From NCBI GenBank assembly GCA_963715745.1, contig OY970271.1, positions 3,720,001 through 3,784,000 on the forward strand: a stretch of 64,000 nt of DNA. The letters are read 5' to 3'. Position numbers and translations under genes: made by a program. Below, one piece after another: positions 52,206 through 62,101 of this stretch. Below the pieces are notes generated by a model. It did not search any database. It was not told where the DNA came from and saw nothing but the letters and a program-made list of their open reading frames with translations. Numbering within the stretch: position 1 is the stretch's first letter; each line of letters begins with the position of its first letter. The DNA is from CAWGJF01 sp963715745. GTDB taxonomy: Bacteria; Bacteroidota; Ignavibacteria; Ignavibacteriales; Ignavibacteriaceae.

Positions 52206-54878
52206 TTACGATGTCATTGGATTCAACTTATCCGGTTTGATCCCGAGTTCTTTTTTTGCTTTGTCCAGAGTATTCTTTTTTATTTTTCCTTCTTTCTCAA
52301 GCGCGCCAAGTGCTGCATAAACAATGTGTTTTGCATCCACTTCAAAGAAATCGCGTAAAGCTTCGCGTGTTTCGCTTCTTCCAAAACCATCAGTGCCAAG
52401 TGAAATCAATTTGCCGGGGAGCCATTTTGAAATTGAGTCTGGCAAGGCTTTTACATAATCTGAAGCTGCAACAAAAATTCCGTCATTATCTTTAAACATA
52501 TCAGTCACGTATGGAGCTTTCTGTTTTTTATCAGGATTCAATGTGTTCCATCTTTCAACTTCAAGCGCATCGCGTCTGAGTTCTTTATAGCTTGTCACAC
52601 TATAAACATCAGCAGCAACTCTGTAATCGGATTCCAAAATTTCCTGGGCTTTTAAAATTTCATTCATTATTGTTCCGCTGCCGAAAAGATTAACAACTGC
52701 TTTTGTATTTTTCTTTGATGCCGGTTTGAACTTATACATTCCTTTAAGAATTCCTTTTTCCGCTCCCTTTGGCATTTCAGGCATTGGATAATTTTCATTC
52801 ATCAAAGTAATGTAGTAGAAAATTCTTTCCTGGTCTTCATACATTCTTTTTATTCCATCACGAATAATTACCGCAAGCTCAAATGCAAATGCCGGATCGT
52901 AAGTAACAAGATTTGGAACTGTGTACGCAAGCAAATGACTGTTGCCATCCTGGTGCTGAAGACCTTCGCCGTTAAGAGTTGTTCTTCCTGCAGTACCACC
53001 AAGCATAAATCCTTTTACCCCAGCATCGCCGGCAGCCCAGACAAGATCACCAACACGCTGCAATCCGAACATCGAATAATAAATAAAGAACGGGATCATA
53101 TTTGTTCCGTGATTCAGGTAAGAAGTTCCTGCAGCAATGAATGAAGACATTGAACCAGCTTCAGTTATTCCTTCTTCAAGAATTTGTCCGTTCTTTGCTT
53201 CTTTGTAGTATAAAAGACTTGCAGCATCCACCGGCTCATAAAGCTGACCGGTGTGAGCATAAATTCCAACCTGCCTGAACAAAGCTTCCATTCCGAAAGT
53301 TCTTGCTTCATCGGGAACAATTGGAACAATGAATTTTCCTATTTCTTTATCTTTTAAAAGTTTTGCGAGAATTCTTACAAACACCATTGTGCTTGAAACT
53401 TCCCTTCCTTCGGTTCCGGTATAAAATTCTTCGAAGAGAGATTCTGGTGGAGTTTTTATCGGACGAACATCTGTTTTTCTTGATGGCAAATATCCACCAA
53501 GTGATTTTCTTCTTTCCTGCAGATATTTTATTTCAGGACTGTCATCATCCGGTCTGTAAAAAGGATCGCTATGAATTTGTTCATCTGAAATCGGAATACC
53601 GAATCTTGCACGGAACTCTTTCATTTCATCTTCATTAAGTTTTTTCTGCTGGTGAGTAATGTTTTTTCCTTCACCGCTTTCACCGAGTCCGTAACCTTTA
53701 ATTGTTTTTGCAAGTATCACTGTCGGCTGTCCTGTATGATTAACTGCGGCACTGTAAGCAGCAAAAACTTTTTCAGGATCGTGGCCGCCGCGACGCATTT
53801 TGTGTAATTGCTCATCCGTCATATCGGAAACCATTTCAAGCAGATCTTCATCTACTCCAAAGAAATGCTCGCGAACATAAGCTCCGTTTTCAACAATATA
53901 TTTTTGATACTGTCCGTCAACAACTTCGCCCATTCGTTTAATAAGCTTTCCTTCTTTGTCCTTTGCAAGAAGTGGATCCCAGTCATCACCCCAAATTACT
54001 TTTATTACATTCCAGCCTGCACCTCTGAAAATTGCCTCAAGCTCCTGTATAATTTTACCGTTTCCTCTTACAGGTCCGTCTAATCGTTGCAGATTACAGT
54101 TGATTACAAAAATTAAATTATCAAGCTGCTCTCTTGATGCAAGAGTGATTGCACCCAAAGCTTCTGGTTCATCAGTTTCACCATCACCTAAAAATGCCCA
54201 GACTTTTCCGCCTTTCTCTTTTAATCCGCGATCTTCAAGATAACGGTTAAAACGAGCCTGGTAAATTGCCATTATCGGTCCGAGTCCCATTGATACGGTC
54301 GGGAATTCCCAGAAGTTCGGCATAAGCCACGGATGCGGATAAGAAGAAAGTCCGCCATCTTTACTTAACTCTCTTCTGAAATTTTTTAACTGCTCTTTTG
54401 AAATTCTTCCTTCAAGATAAGCGCGTGCATAAATTCCGGGTGATGCGTGTCCCTGGATATAAATATGATCGCCGTCGTAACCATCACCTTTTCCTTTAAA
54501 GAAATGATTGAAACCAATTTCATACAAAGTTGCCGCACTTGCATAAGTTGAAATGTGTCCGCCGATTCCGCTTTCCATTTTGTTTGCATAAACAACCATC
54601 GCCATTGCATTCCAGCGGATTAAACTTTTAATTCTTCTTTCAACTTCACGGTTGCCCGTAAAAGGCGGTTGCTGCTCTCTTGTTATTGTATTTATATACG
54701 GAGTATTCGCTGAAAAAGGAAAATGAATGCCGGCTTTGTGTGCACGTATCTGAAGCTGCTGTAAAAGCTCTCTTACTCTTTCGGGTCCGCTGTTTTGCAA
54801 AACATAATCAAGCGAATAAAGCCACTCACGTGTTTCTATTTCTGTAACTTCAGGATCGTGCCTGTTCTCATTAGCCAT
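52206..54878 (-). CDS. aceE: Pyruvate dehydrogenase E1 component, homodimeric type
   Basis: An 890-residue thiamine-diphosphate enzyme that decarboxylates pyruvate and loads acetyl on E2. The length and sequence (SGIGGHISTYASAATLYEIGFNHFFKGK, IQGHASPGIYARA, GDGETDEPEALGAI with the ThDP motif, EGITEAGSMSSFIAAGTSY, GDGFGRSETREALRDFFEVD) match the single-chain AceE form of proteobacteria and some Bacteroidota, not the alpha2beta2 type. First gene of aceE-aceF-M29-lpdA. The promoter should lie in the 229 bp upstream of 54878. Confidence 0.97.
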   Translation of the reverse strand: MANENRHDPEVTEIETREWLYSLDYVLQNSGPERVRELLQQLQIRAHKAGIHFPFSANTPYINTITREQQPPFTGNREVERRIKSLIRWNAMAMVVYANKMESGIGGHISTYASAATLYEIGFNHFFKGKGDGYDGDHIYIQGHASPGIYARAYLEGRISKEQLKNFRRELSKDGGLSSYPHPWLMPNFWEFPTVSMGLGPIMAIYQARFNRYLEDRGLKEKGGKVWAFLGDGETDEPEALGAITLASREQLDNLIFVINCNLQRLDGPVRGNGKIIQELEAIFRGAGWNVIKVIWGDDWDPLLAKDKEGKLIKRMGEVVDGQYQKYIVENGAYVREHFFGVDEDLLEMVSDMTDEQLHKMRRGGHDPEKVFAAYSAAVNHTGQPTVILAKTIKGYGLGESGEGKNITHQQKKLNEDEMKEFRARFGIPISDEQIHSDPFYRPDDDSPEIKYLQERRKSLGGYLPSRKTDVRPIKTPPESLFEEFYTGTEGREVSSTMVFVRILAKLLKDKEIGKFIVPIVPDEARTFGMEALFRQVGIYAHTGQLYEPVDAASLLYYKEAKNGQILEEGITEAGSMSSFIAAGTSYLNHGTNMIPFFIYYSMFGLQRVGDLVWAAGDAGVKGFMLGGTAGRTTLNGEGLQHQDGNSHLLAYTVPNLVTYDPAFAFELAVIIRDGIKRMYEDQERIFYYITLMNENYPMPEMPKGAEKGILKGMYKFKPASKKNTKAVVNLFGSGTIMNEILKAQEILESDYRVAADVYSVTSYKELRRDALEVERWNTLNPDKKQKAPYVTDMFKDNDGIFVAASDYVKALPDSISKWLPGKLISLGTDGFGRSETREALRDFFEVDAKHIVYAALGALEKEGKIKKNTLDKAKKELGIKPDKLNPMTS

Positions 54879-55107
54879 AAAGAATTCCTCTGATAGATTT
54901 CTGGTTTTAATATTCTCAAAAAGGAAATAACAAAATCCGGCTGAAAAAGCTTAAAAACATAAAGAAATAGCAGGATTTTGAAGAAATTTGAAAAGTCAAA
55001 TTAAGCTATTAGCGGCTGAAATACAAGATTCTGTCTGTTGAGCAAATCACAGGGTTGATTTTGAAAGTAGAATTGCTTTCTTTCAGTTATCAGTTCAGGG
55101 AGTGTTT

Positions 55108-57171
55108 ATGAAAACTGCAATTTTTGCTTTTCTTTTTTATCCACTTTTTACGTTTTCACAAGAGGGCTGGTTCTTCCAAAATCCTTTACCACAAAACAAT
55201 GACTTATATGATGTCCAGATTGTTGAACCAAATATCATTTATGCTGTTGGGAAGGGAGGAACAGTAATTAAATCGACAGATACAGGTGAATCTTGGGAAA
55301 TTCAAAATACTAATACAAATGAGTTTCTGTGGTCAGTTTTTTTTCTCAATTCAAGTAAAGGTTGGGCTGTTGGGAATAGAGGTACCATACTTCATACAGT
55401 AAACGGTGGACTTAATTGGATGATACAAGAAAGTAATGTTATTAATGATCTTAAGGATGTATTTTTTATAAACGATACAATAGGTTTTATTGTTGGGGTT
55501 TTCAAAGTTTTAAAAACCACAGATGGAGGTTCTCATTGGTACGAGATTTCCGAGTTGAGCAACTATGATAATCTATTTGAGACCATATGCTTTGCTAATG
55601 ATAATATAGGTTGGTTAGCTGGTAGTATGAGAAAAGTTGTGAGGACAACTGATCGAGGTCAAACCTGGGAATTTATTTATCAAGGTAACAATGGAAGTTT
55701 TAACTCACTTTTTTTTGCAGATTTATTAAGTGGTTGGGGTGCTGGTAACGGTTATATTGGTAAAACTACGGATGGTGGATATAGTTGGCAATATCCTATT
55801 AACTGGAATGGCATAGAATATAAAAAAATATTGTTTATTAATTCATCTATTGGATTTGCGTTAGCTGACAGATTATACCAAACTTCAGATGGTGGTAATA
55901 CTTGGATTGATTATTTGAATATTAATTTCAATGCGAATTCTATCTTTTTCAGTGGAAGTAGCGGGATTTCAGTTGGACTTACAGGAGCAATTAAAAAATC
56001 AACTGATAGCGGTATAAGCTGGCAGACAAAATCTCAAAACCATTTGTCCTATTACGTTAATGATGTATTTTTCACAAGCAATAGTTTGGGTTGGTGTATA
56101 GCTGGTTCAAAAGTTTACCATACATCAAACGGTGGTGGTAATTGGGCAGAACAATCCACACCGGCCTACAACGTTTTGCACTCGATTTATTTCATCGATG
56201 CAAGTTTTGGTTGGGCTTCGGGATCTGAAAAAATTATCAAAACCACTAATGGAGGGATTAATTGGGAAGACTCATATTTTTTATACAGTCATCACTTCTA
56301 CTCAATTAAATTTTTCGATGGAAATTTTGGTTTGGCAGCAGGTGATTCAGGAAAAGTACTTAAAACCATAGATGGTGGTAATTCTTGGTTAATTTCAATT
56401 CTAGCTGATACCGTAAGTTTCCGTGACATTTATTTTTTAAATGAAGATGTAATATGGTTAGCCGGAACAAAGGGAGTTGCATTTAAATCAACAGATGGAG
56501 GTAATACTTGGATAAAGTATATTGTTTCTGGTAATCCTTCACTAACAGGGATAGTATTTAAGGATTTAGATAATGGGTGGGTTTCAACAACGGCTGGGCT
56601 ATTGTCCACTCAAAATGGAGGAGTAACCTGGCAATGGGAAAATTTACCAATATATTTTTATCATTATGCAAAGATAAACCTTTACAATAATAAGCTTTGG
56701 TTAATCGGAGGATTTGGTAATATTCTCGTTTCTGACAATGATGGTCTGACTTGGCAGTCACAAAAGAGCAACACAATATCAATCTTGAGATCAATACATT
56801 TTATTGACGAAAATATTGGTTGGATAGCAGGTGATGGCTCATTAATTTTAAAAACAACATACGGAGGTGTAACTTTCATCGAAGATGAAACCAATCCGTC
56901 ACAGCTAAATACATTTCTTCTTTCCCAAAACTATCCAAACCCATTTAACCCGGTTACCAGTATTCAGTATGCAGTAAGCGGTAGGCAATTTGTTACATTA
57001 AAAGTTTACGACATTCTCGGAAGGGAAATAACAACACTTGTTAACGAAGAAAAACCTGCCGGTGAATATGAAGTCGAGTTTAACGGAGCCAACTTTCCAA
57101 GCGGGATTTATTTTTACAGGTTGAAAGCAGAAAACTTTGTTGAAACGAAGAAAATGGTTCTGATAAAATAG
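55108..57171 (+). CDS. Secreted YCF48/BNR-repeat protein with T9SS sorting domain
   Basis: About 687 residues. The signal peptide ends near TFSQ. The body holds some thirteen propeller-type repeats of the form xxxFxDxxxGWxxGxxGxIxKTTDGGxxW (GWAVGNRGTILHTVNGGLNW, GWLAGSMRKVVRTTDRGQTW, VAFKSTDGGNTW), as in YCF48-like photosystem assembly factors and sialidase propellers. The T9SS type A domain (LSQNYPNPFNPVTSIQYAV to TKKMVLIK) ends the protein. ATG 55108 with AGGGAG upstream is preferred over GTG 55102. First of three consecutive T9SS genes. Confidence 0.88.
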   Translation: MKTAIFAFLFYPLFTFSQEGWFFQNPLPQNNDLYDVQIVEPNIIYAVGKGGTVIKSTDTGESWEIQNTNTNEFLWSVFFLNSSKGWAVGNRGTILHTVNGGLNWMIQESNVINDLKDVFFINDTIGFIVGVFKVLKTTDGGSHWYEISELSNYDNLFETICFANDNIGWLAGSMRKVVRTTDRGQTWEFIYQGNNGSFNSLFFADLLSGWGAGNGYIGKTTDGGYSWQYPINWNGIEYKKILFINSSIGFALADRLYQTSDGGNTWIDYLNINFNANSIFFSGSSGISVGLTGAIKKSTDSGISWQTKSQNHLSYYVNDVFFTSNSLGWCIAGSKVYHTSNGGGNWAEQSTPAYNVLHSIYFIDASFGWASGSEKIIKTTNGGINWEDSYFLYSHHFYSIKFFDGNFGLAAGDSGKVLKTIDGGNSWLISILADTVSFRDIYFLNEDVIWLAGTKGVAFKSTDGGNTWIKYIVSGNPSLTGIVFKDLDNGWVSTTAGLLSTQNGGVTWQWENLPIYFYHYAKINLYNNKLWLIGGFGNILVSDNDGLTWQSQKSNTISILRSIHFIDENIGWIAGDGSLILKTTYGGVTFIEDETNPSQLNTFLLSQNYPNPFNPVTSIQYAVSGRQFVTLKVYDILGREITTLVNEEKPAGEYEVEFNGANFPSGIYFYRLKAENFVETKKMVLIK

Positions 57172-57216
57172 TATATTGCAAAAGACTTAAATCTGATTAA
57201 TAATATTAGCGGGGAA

Positions 57217-59061
57217 ATGTACAGGCTACTATTAATTATTTTAATTATTCTTTCAATATCTGCAAAAGGACAAATAACTTACGACGGTCCCGAAACCGGC
57301 TCAGTCTTAGAAGGGCTCACACTTAACACCAACAATTTTACAACTTCAGCTCAAGTACAAAAGGAAAATATATACACAATTGAACCGCAATTAAACGGCA
57401 GTTACCAGGAAATAAATTTTTCAGATTCTTCATTTCCTGAAATGAAATATTACAACCTTCAAACAGTTGAAAATAATTTTGCCGACAGCGTTATCCTATT
57501 AAGCAGCTTCGAAGGAATTCCACAGACAAATTACATTCCACCCGACGATTACATTGCTGCAGGACCGAATCATCTTGTTATGGTTGTTAATGATCTTTTC
57601 AGAATTTATGATAAAGAAGGTAATGAACAAAAAACGATTAGTGCTGCTGAGTGGTATTCAAATATAGTTGCAGGTGCAACACCTGTTGATCCAAAAATTT
57701 TATATGATCATTTTGACCGCCGCTGGGTAATGGTCTGGATATATATAAATCATACAGAATTGCGTTCATATTATCTCGTTTCTATTTCTGATGATGATGA
57801 TCCGAATGGGAAATGGTTTAACTGGGCACTCCCTTCAAATGTTAACGGCAGCACTCCATCCGACAACTGGGCAGATTATGAAGGAGTCGGATTTGATGAC
57901 AAAGCCATCTACATAACTTCAAACCAGTTTACTTTTTCCTCAGTTTATAATTATGTAAAGCTTCGTATCATCAATAAATCAGAAATCTATATTAATTCTA
58001 ATCCCGGTATTGTTAAGTGGAATGATATCTGGAACATAACTGTACCGGGAAATTCAAATTCAGCATCGTACTTACGGCCAGCAAGAATGTATGATGCAGA
58101 CAATAATTTTTATCTATTCTATCTTTCAAATGCAGGAGGAAATTTCTGTGGTGTTTACAAACTTGAAAACGCAACTACAAATCCTGTTTTAACTGCTGAG
58201 GCGATTCCGGTAACTCAGTTTGCACTTGCTCCGGATGCATCACAATTGGGAGGTACAGCACTAATTGAATCGGGTGGCTCTGCATTACGAAATGAACCGG
58301 TATTTCAAAATAATATTTTGCACGCTGTTCACAGTATCAGGAATCCTGATAACGATTCACTTTCCGGTTTGCATTACCTTGCAATTGATTTAGTTCATAA
58401 TGTTGTAAGAAAAGATATTGCAATGGGAGATAACAAGCATTTCTTTTTTTATCCTGCATTAGCAGTCGACTTAGACAACAATGTTATTATTTCTTACAGC
58501 AGATCTTCAGCAAATGAATATGCCGGAGGATTTTTTACCGTTGTTGATGGCAAGTCGGGAATTCCAACAAAAAGTATAACTTTAATAAGAGGAAATGGTT
58601 ATTATGAAAAGGATTTTGGAACGGGAAGAAACCGCTGGGGAGATTACAGCGGAGCATGGATTGATCCAATTGATCGTAAAAGTTTCTGGATTTGTTCAGA
58701 GTATGTTGAATCCTTAAATAACTGGGGAACATGGATTGGTGGCATAAGATATGAAAATTATAATCCAGTCGAAGCTGAATTAAATAATATTATAACTTCG
58801 AAATTTTCACTTGAACAGAACTACCCTAACCCGTTTAATCCAAGAACCAGTTTGCAGTATACAATAGGCACCAGACAATTTGTTTCGCTAAAAGTTTACG
58901 ACGTTCTCGGAAGAGAAATTACAACACTCGTTAATGAAGAAAAACCTGCAGGTAAATATGAAGTGGAATTTGAAGGAGCTGGCTTCCCAAGTGGAATTTA
59001 CATCTACCGGTTAAGCGCAAATAATTTTATTAATACTAAAAAGATGATTTTGATTAAATAA
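57217..59061 (+). CDS. Secreted protein of unknown function with T9SS sorting domain
   Basis: A 614-residue exported protein. The signal peptide (residues 1-18, ending AKGQ) is followed by a ~500-residue domain with PPDDYIAAGPNHLVMVVNDLFRIYDKEGNEQKT, DPKILYDHFDRRWVMVWIY and GRNRWGDYSGAWIDPIDRKSFW. This pattern recurs in uncharacterised secreted proteins of this bacterial group and looks like a beta-propeller, but I cannot name the family. The C-terminal T9SS domain (LEQNYPNPFNPRTSLQYTI to TKKMILIK) is nearly the same as that of the gene before it. SD GGGG is close to ATG 57217. Confidence 0.8.
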   Translation: MYRLLLIILIILSISAKGQITYDGPETGSVLEGLTLNTNNFTTSAQVQKENIYTIEPQLNGSYQEINFSDSSFPEMKYYNLQTVENNFADSVILLSSFEGIPQTNYIPPDDYIAAGPNHLVMVVNDLFRIYDKEGNEQKTISAAEWYSNIVAGATPVDPKILYDHFDRRWVMVWIYINHTELRSYYLVSISDDDDPNGKWFNWALPSNVNGSTPSDNWADYEGVGFDDKAIYITSNQFTFSSVYNYVKLRIINKSEIYINSNPGIVKWNDIWNITVPGNSNSASYLRPARMYDADNNFYLFYLSNAGGNFCGVYKLENATTNPVLTAEAIPVTQFALAPDASQLGGTALIESGGSALRNEPVFQNNILHAVHSIRNPDNDSLSGLHYLAIDLVHNVVRKDIAMGDNKHFFFYPALAVDLDNNVIISYSRSSANEYAGGFFTVVDGKSGIPTKSITLIRGNGYYEKDFGTGRNRWGDYSGAWIDPIDRKSFWICSEYVESLNNWGTWIGGIRYENYNPVEAELNNIITSKFSLEQNYPNPFNPRTSLQYTIGTRQFVSLKVYDVLGREITTLVNEEKPAGKYEVEFEGAGFPSGIYIYRLSANNFINTKKMILIK

Positions 59062-59080
59062 AAATAAGTTGGGATTAAAT

Positions 59081-60631
59081 ATGAGGACACTAAAAAAAAT
59101 TTTGTTGATTTTATTTCTTCCTATAACTTTAACCGCACAATGGTATCAGCAAAGCAGCGGAACACAATTAAATCTAAACTCAATATTTTTTATTGATTCA
59201 AACAGTGGCTGGGCAGTCAGTGACTCAGGTTTAGTTTTAAGGACAACTGATGGAGGATCCAACTGGGCAACCCAATCAGGTATAACATCAGATAATCTTT
59301 ATTCAGTATATTTTGAAAACAGCAGTGTCGGGTGGATTGTTGGGGAAAATGTCAGGATAATGAAATCAACAGACGGGGGAAACAGCTGGACTGCACAAAC
59401 AGCTAATCCGCCTTTCCAGGTTGATCTTCACTCAGTACAGTTTTTGGATATCAACTATGGGTGGGCTGTTGGTCATCATATGTACTCATCAACTGGTTTT
59501 GATAGTTACCTGCTCAGAACTTCTAATAGCGGCACAACGTGGGAAAATAACCAGGGGTTTTTAGATGAAAAATTGTTTTCTGTATTTTTTGTAAATAATA
59601 ACTTGGGCTTCGTTTCAGGATCAGAAATTGCCAGGACAACAGACGGAGGAGCAAATTGGAATACGCTGTTCGGTTCATTTATGGATGAATTTTATTCAGT
59701 CTTTTTCATTAATTCCACAACAGGCTGGATTGCAGGAAAGAATTCATTACAATCAAAAGGATTGATATACAAGACAACTGATGGCGGTTTGAACTGGTCA
59801 CTGCTAAGAAGCGACACACTAAAAACTTATACTTCTGTTTATTTTACTGATGCAAATAACGGCTGGGTTTCTGGTCTGGATGGAAACGTTCTATATACAT
59901 CAGACGGAGGTAACAACTGGTCAGTGCAGACAAGCGGAACAACATCTGATTTAAATTCTATATTCTTTTTTAACAATCTTACCGGATGGGCTGCCGGCAA
60001 TAATGGAACTATTTTAAAAACAATTAATGGAGGGACACCTGTTGAATTGGTTTTGTTCACTGCAATCGCAAATGCGAATGAAATAATTCTCAACTGGACA
60101 ACCGCAACAGAAATTAACAATCAAGGATTTGAAATAGAAAGGAAGACCGCTTCTGAGGATTGGCAAAAAATTAGTTTTATAGAAGGACACGGAACAACAA
60201 CAGAAACACAACATTACTCATTTACAGATAATGATGTTAGCTCTGGAACATATCAATACAGATTAATGCAAATGGATTATGGTGGTTCTTTTGAGTATTC
60301 AAATATTATAGAAGTTGAAGTTGCTCTTTCAAATAAATTCTCTCTCTCCCAGAACTACCCCAACCCGTTTAACCCGGTTACGAAAATAAAATACAGCATA
60401 CCGCAAAACGTAAGACGAGAGACGGGAAACATAAACCTGAAAATTTATGATGTGCTTGGAAGAGAAATTGCAACACTCGTTAATGAAGAAAAACCTGCAG
60501 GTGAATATGAAATTGGATTTAGCGGAACAAATCTTCCAAGCGGAATTTATTTTTATCAGTTAAAAGTTTACCCCGCAAACGGCGGGGCCGGTGAATTTAC
60601 TGAAACGAAGAAGATGATTTTGTTGAAATAA
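59081..60631 (+). CDS. Secreted YCF48-like propeller protein with T9SS sorting domain
   Basis: About 516 residues. A signal peptide ends LTAQW. Seven or so YCF48-like repeats follow (GWAVSDSGLVLRTTDGGSNW, GWIVGENVRIMKSTDGGNSW, GWVSGLDGNVLYTSDGGNNW, GWAAGNNGTILKTINGG), then the fibronectin-type linker seen in other T9SS proteins here (IILNWTTATEINNQGFEIERK) and a T9SS type A domain. The sorting domain carries two in-frame insertions absent from its neighbours: NVRRETGN after the first strand and a YPANGGAG stretch near the end, the latter coded by a GC-rich palindrome. ATG 59081 is used. The TTG at 59069 is rejected. Confidence 0.87.
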   Translation: MRTLKKILLILFLPITLTAQWYQQSSGTQLNLNSIFFIDSNSGWAVSDSGLVLRTTDGGSNWATQSGITSDNLYSVYFENSSVGWIVGENVRIMKSTDGGNSWTAQTANPPFQVDLHSVQFLDINYGWAVGHHMYSSTGFDSYLLRTSNSGTTWENNQGFLDEKLFSVFFVNNNLGFVSGSEIARTTDGGANWNTLFGSFMDEFYSVFFINSTTGWIAGKNSLQSKGLIYKTTDGGLNWSLLRSDTLKTYTSVYFTDANNGWVSGLDGNVLYTSDGGNNWSVQTSGTTSDLNSIFFFNNLTGWAAGNNGTILKTINGGTPVELVLFTAIANANEIILNWTTATEINNQGFEIERKTASEDWQKISFIEGHGTTTETQHYSFTDNDVSSGTYQYRLMQMDYGGSFEYSNIIEVEVALSNKFSLSQNYPNPFNPVTKIKYSIPQNVRRETGNINLKIYDVLGREIATLVNEEKPAGEYEIGFSGTNLPSGIYFYQLKVYPANGGAGEFTETKKMILLK

Positions 60632-60644
60632 TTTAATTTGATGA

Positions 60645-61097
60645 TCAATCATTAGAATATTGCAGTAATTTTTGTCTGTAATTTTCAAGCTCCTCCGCAT
60701 CTGCACCAACTAATTTTTTAACACAATAACAATATGCCCCTAAAACCGGAATGATTAAATTTTCGTTATCAGTATAAAAAACATCGATCTGCTTGGTAAT
60801 ATCCTTAAAATCAATGGCGGTGCTTTGACTGCTTAGTTTATTAATATATTCATCACAATTTAATGGGAAAGTTCTGTCATTTTTCGAAGAATCAATCTTG
60901 GACATATAATTTCGTTGCCGTAAACTTTCTAAAAGTGATTCTTCTTTTCCATACACATTTTTACTCAACGTTAATGGGGCTATCCAGGCAAAACCATTTG
61001 GTAGTCCCTTGGTATAAAGCGTATCTTGTGCTAATGAATCAACGGCAGAATAAAGAGAAAAAATGACGATAAGAATTGTTGGGATTGTGTGCTTCAA
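60645..61097 (-). CDS. Small secreted protein of unknown function
   Basis: A 150-residue protein with a signal peptide (ending SLAQD). The start is TTG 61097, as no ATG precedes the signal peptide. The mature part contains GFAWIAPLTLSKNVYGKEESLLESLRQRNYMSK and, near the C-terminus, GAYCYCVKKLVGADAEELENYRQKLLQY. Three Cys residues are present (NCDEY, CYC). I do not recognise a family. It is convergent with the T9SS gene, with only 13 bp between the stops. Confidence 0.65.
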   Translation of the reverse strand: MKHTIPTILIVIFSLYSAVDSLAQDTLYTKGLPNGFAWIAPLTLSKNVYGKEESLLESLRQRNYMSKIDSSKNDRTFPLNCDEYINKLSSQSTAIDFKDITKQIDVFYTDNENLIIPVLGAYCYCVKKLVGADAEELENYRQKLLQYSND

Positions 61098-61184
61098 GGT
61101 AATCTCAATTTATTAATTGCAACTTGCTTAAAATAATTTTTATTCTCAACTAAGAAAAATTAAAACGGTGTTGCTGAAATAAAT

Positions 61185-61251
61185 GCAAGAGCAAGTTCAA
61201 GATCAAGTGCAAGTATTTTTAGATTTGAACCTGAACTTACTCTTGAACTTC
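61185..61251. repeat. aagttcaag-type inverted repeat, copy 2
   Basis: Left part GCAAGAGCAAGTTCAAGATC (61185-61204) and following bases face an imperfect reverse copy (61225-61251, core GAACTTACTCTTGAACTT) across a T-rich loop. It lies between two minus-strand genes and reaches the stop of the alpha/beta hydrolase, so it may serve as its terminator. Confidence 0.65.
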
Positions 61252-62101
61252 ACCGAAAATACTTCTCATACCATTTTTTTCTCAACTCGTCAACTTCTTT
61301 ACGGTGTTTCTTCATAAAGTGATCTCCGCCTTCAAGCATAACCAATCTGAAAGGTATTTTATATTCTAATAATTTATAAGAAAGATCAAGAGAATCGTGA
61401 GGCAGAACTCTGTCATCATTTGTTCCGTGAATCATCAGGATTGGTGTATTCGGAGAAAGCTTATCGGCAAACTTTACAATGGAGCGGCTGTCACATTTTT
61501 CATAGAATTCTTCACCTTTGTATTCACCTAATGTTGCTTCATACAATCTTCTCATAAAAGGACTTTCATCCGAACTGCATCTTAAATTTGCTATCCCTCC
61601 ATTCACAACTGCACATTTAAATATTTTAGTTTTTGTTAGAGCAAGATAAGTCATCATTCCTCCTCTGCTCCAGCCTTCAATTCCCCATTTATCTTTATTT
61701 GCAAAATCAAATTCTTCAGCCAGCGGAATTAAGTTTAAAACATCGTTTACATCATCTCCACCAAATTCATCTTTTCCATCACCGCCGTCATTTCCCCTGT
61801 ATTGCGACGCAAAAACCACATAACCCCAGCTTGCAAGCTGTCCGTAAATTCCCCTTGCAGTAAATGAATCAATCGCACCTTTGTTTCCATAACCTCCACG
61901 GTTCCAGATTACACAGGGAAATTTTTTTGATTGGTCCGTCGGGTAACCGATGTACCCCCTCACTTTTAATCCGTCAGATAAGTAAGTGATTTTTTCAACA
62001 ACCGTATTTTCAATTACATCTTTTCCCCACCCGCTTACGATAAGTTTCTCCTGTTGTACTGATAATTTTATTATTTCTCTTTTTAATATTTTCCCGTTCA
62101 T
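61250..62101 (-). CDS. Alpha/beta hydrolase, prolyl oligopeptidase-like family
   Basis: A 283-residue cytoplasmic serine hydrolase. The nucleophile elbow GWSRGG holds Ser145, the acid is Asp229 in HGTNDDRV, and His261 in EGGDHFMKKH completes the triad. The oxyanion region is NRGGYG. These match the S9/DAP-like catalytic domain without a propeller. Substrate could be a short peptide or ester. The ATG overlaps the stop of the glycosyltransferase gene by 4 bp (ATGA), so the pair is translationally coupled. Confidence 0.9.
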   Translation of the reverse strand: MNGKILKREIIKLSVQQEKLIVSGWGKDVIENTVVEKITYLSDGLKVRGYIGYPTDQSKKFPCVIWNRGGYGNKGAIDSFTARGIYGQLASWGYVVFASQYRGNDGGDGKDEFGGDDVNDVLNLIPLAEEFDFANKDKWGIEGWSRGGMMTYLALTKTKIFKCAVVNGGIANLRCSSDESPFMRRLYEATLGEYKGEEFYEKCDSRSIVKFADKLSPNTPILMIHGTNDDRVLPHDSLDLSYKLLEYKIPFRLVMLEGGDHFMKKHRKEVDELRKKWYEKYFR

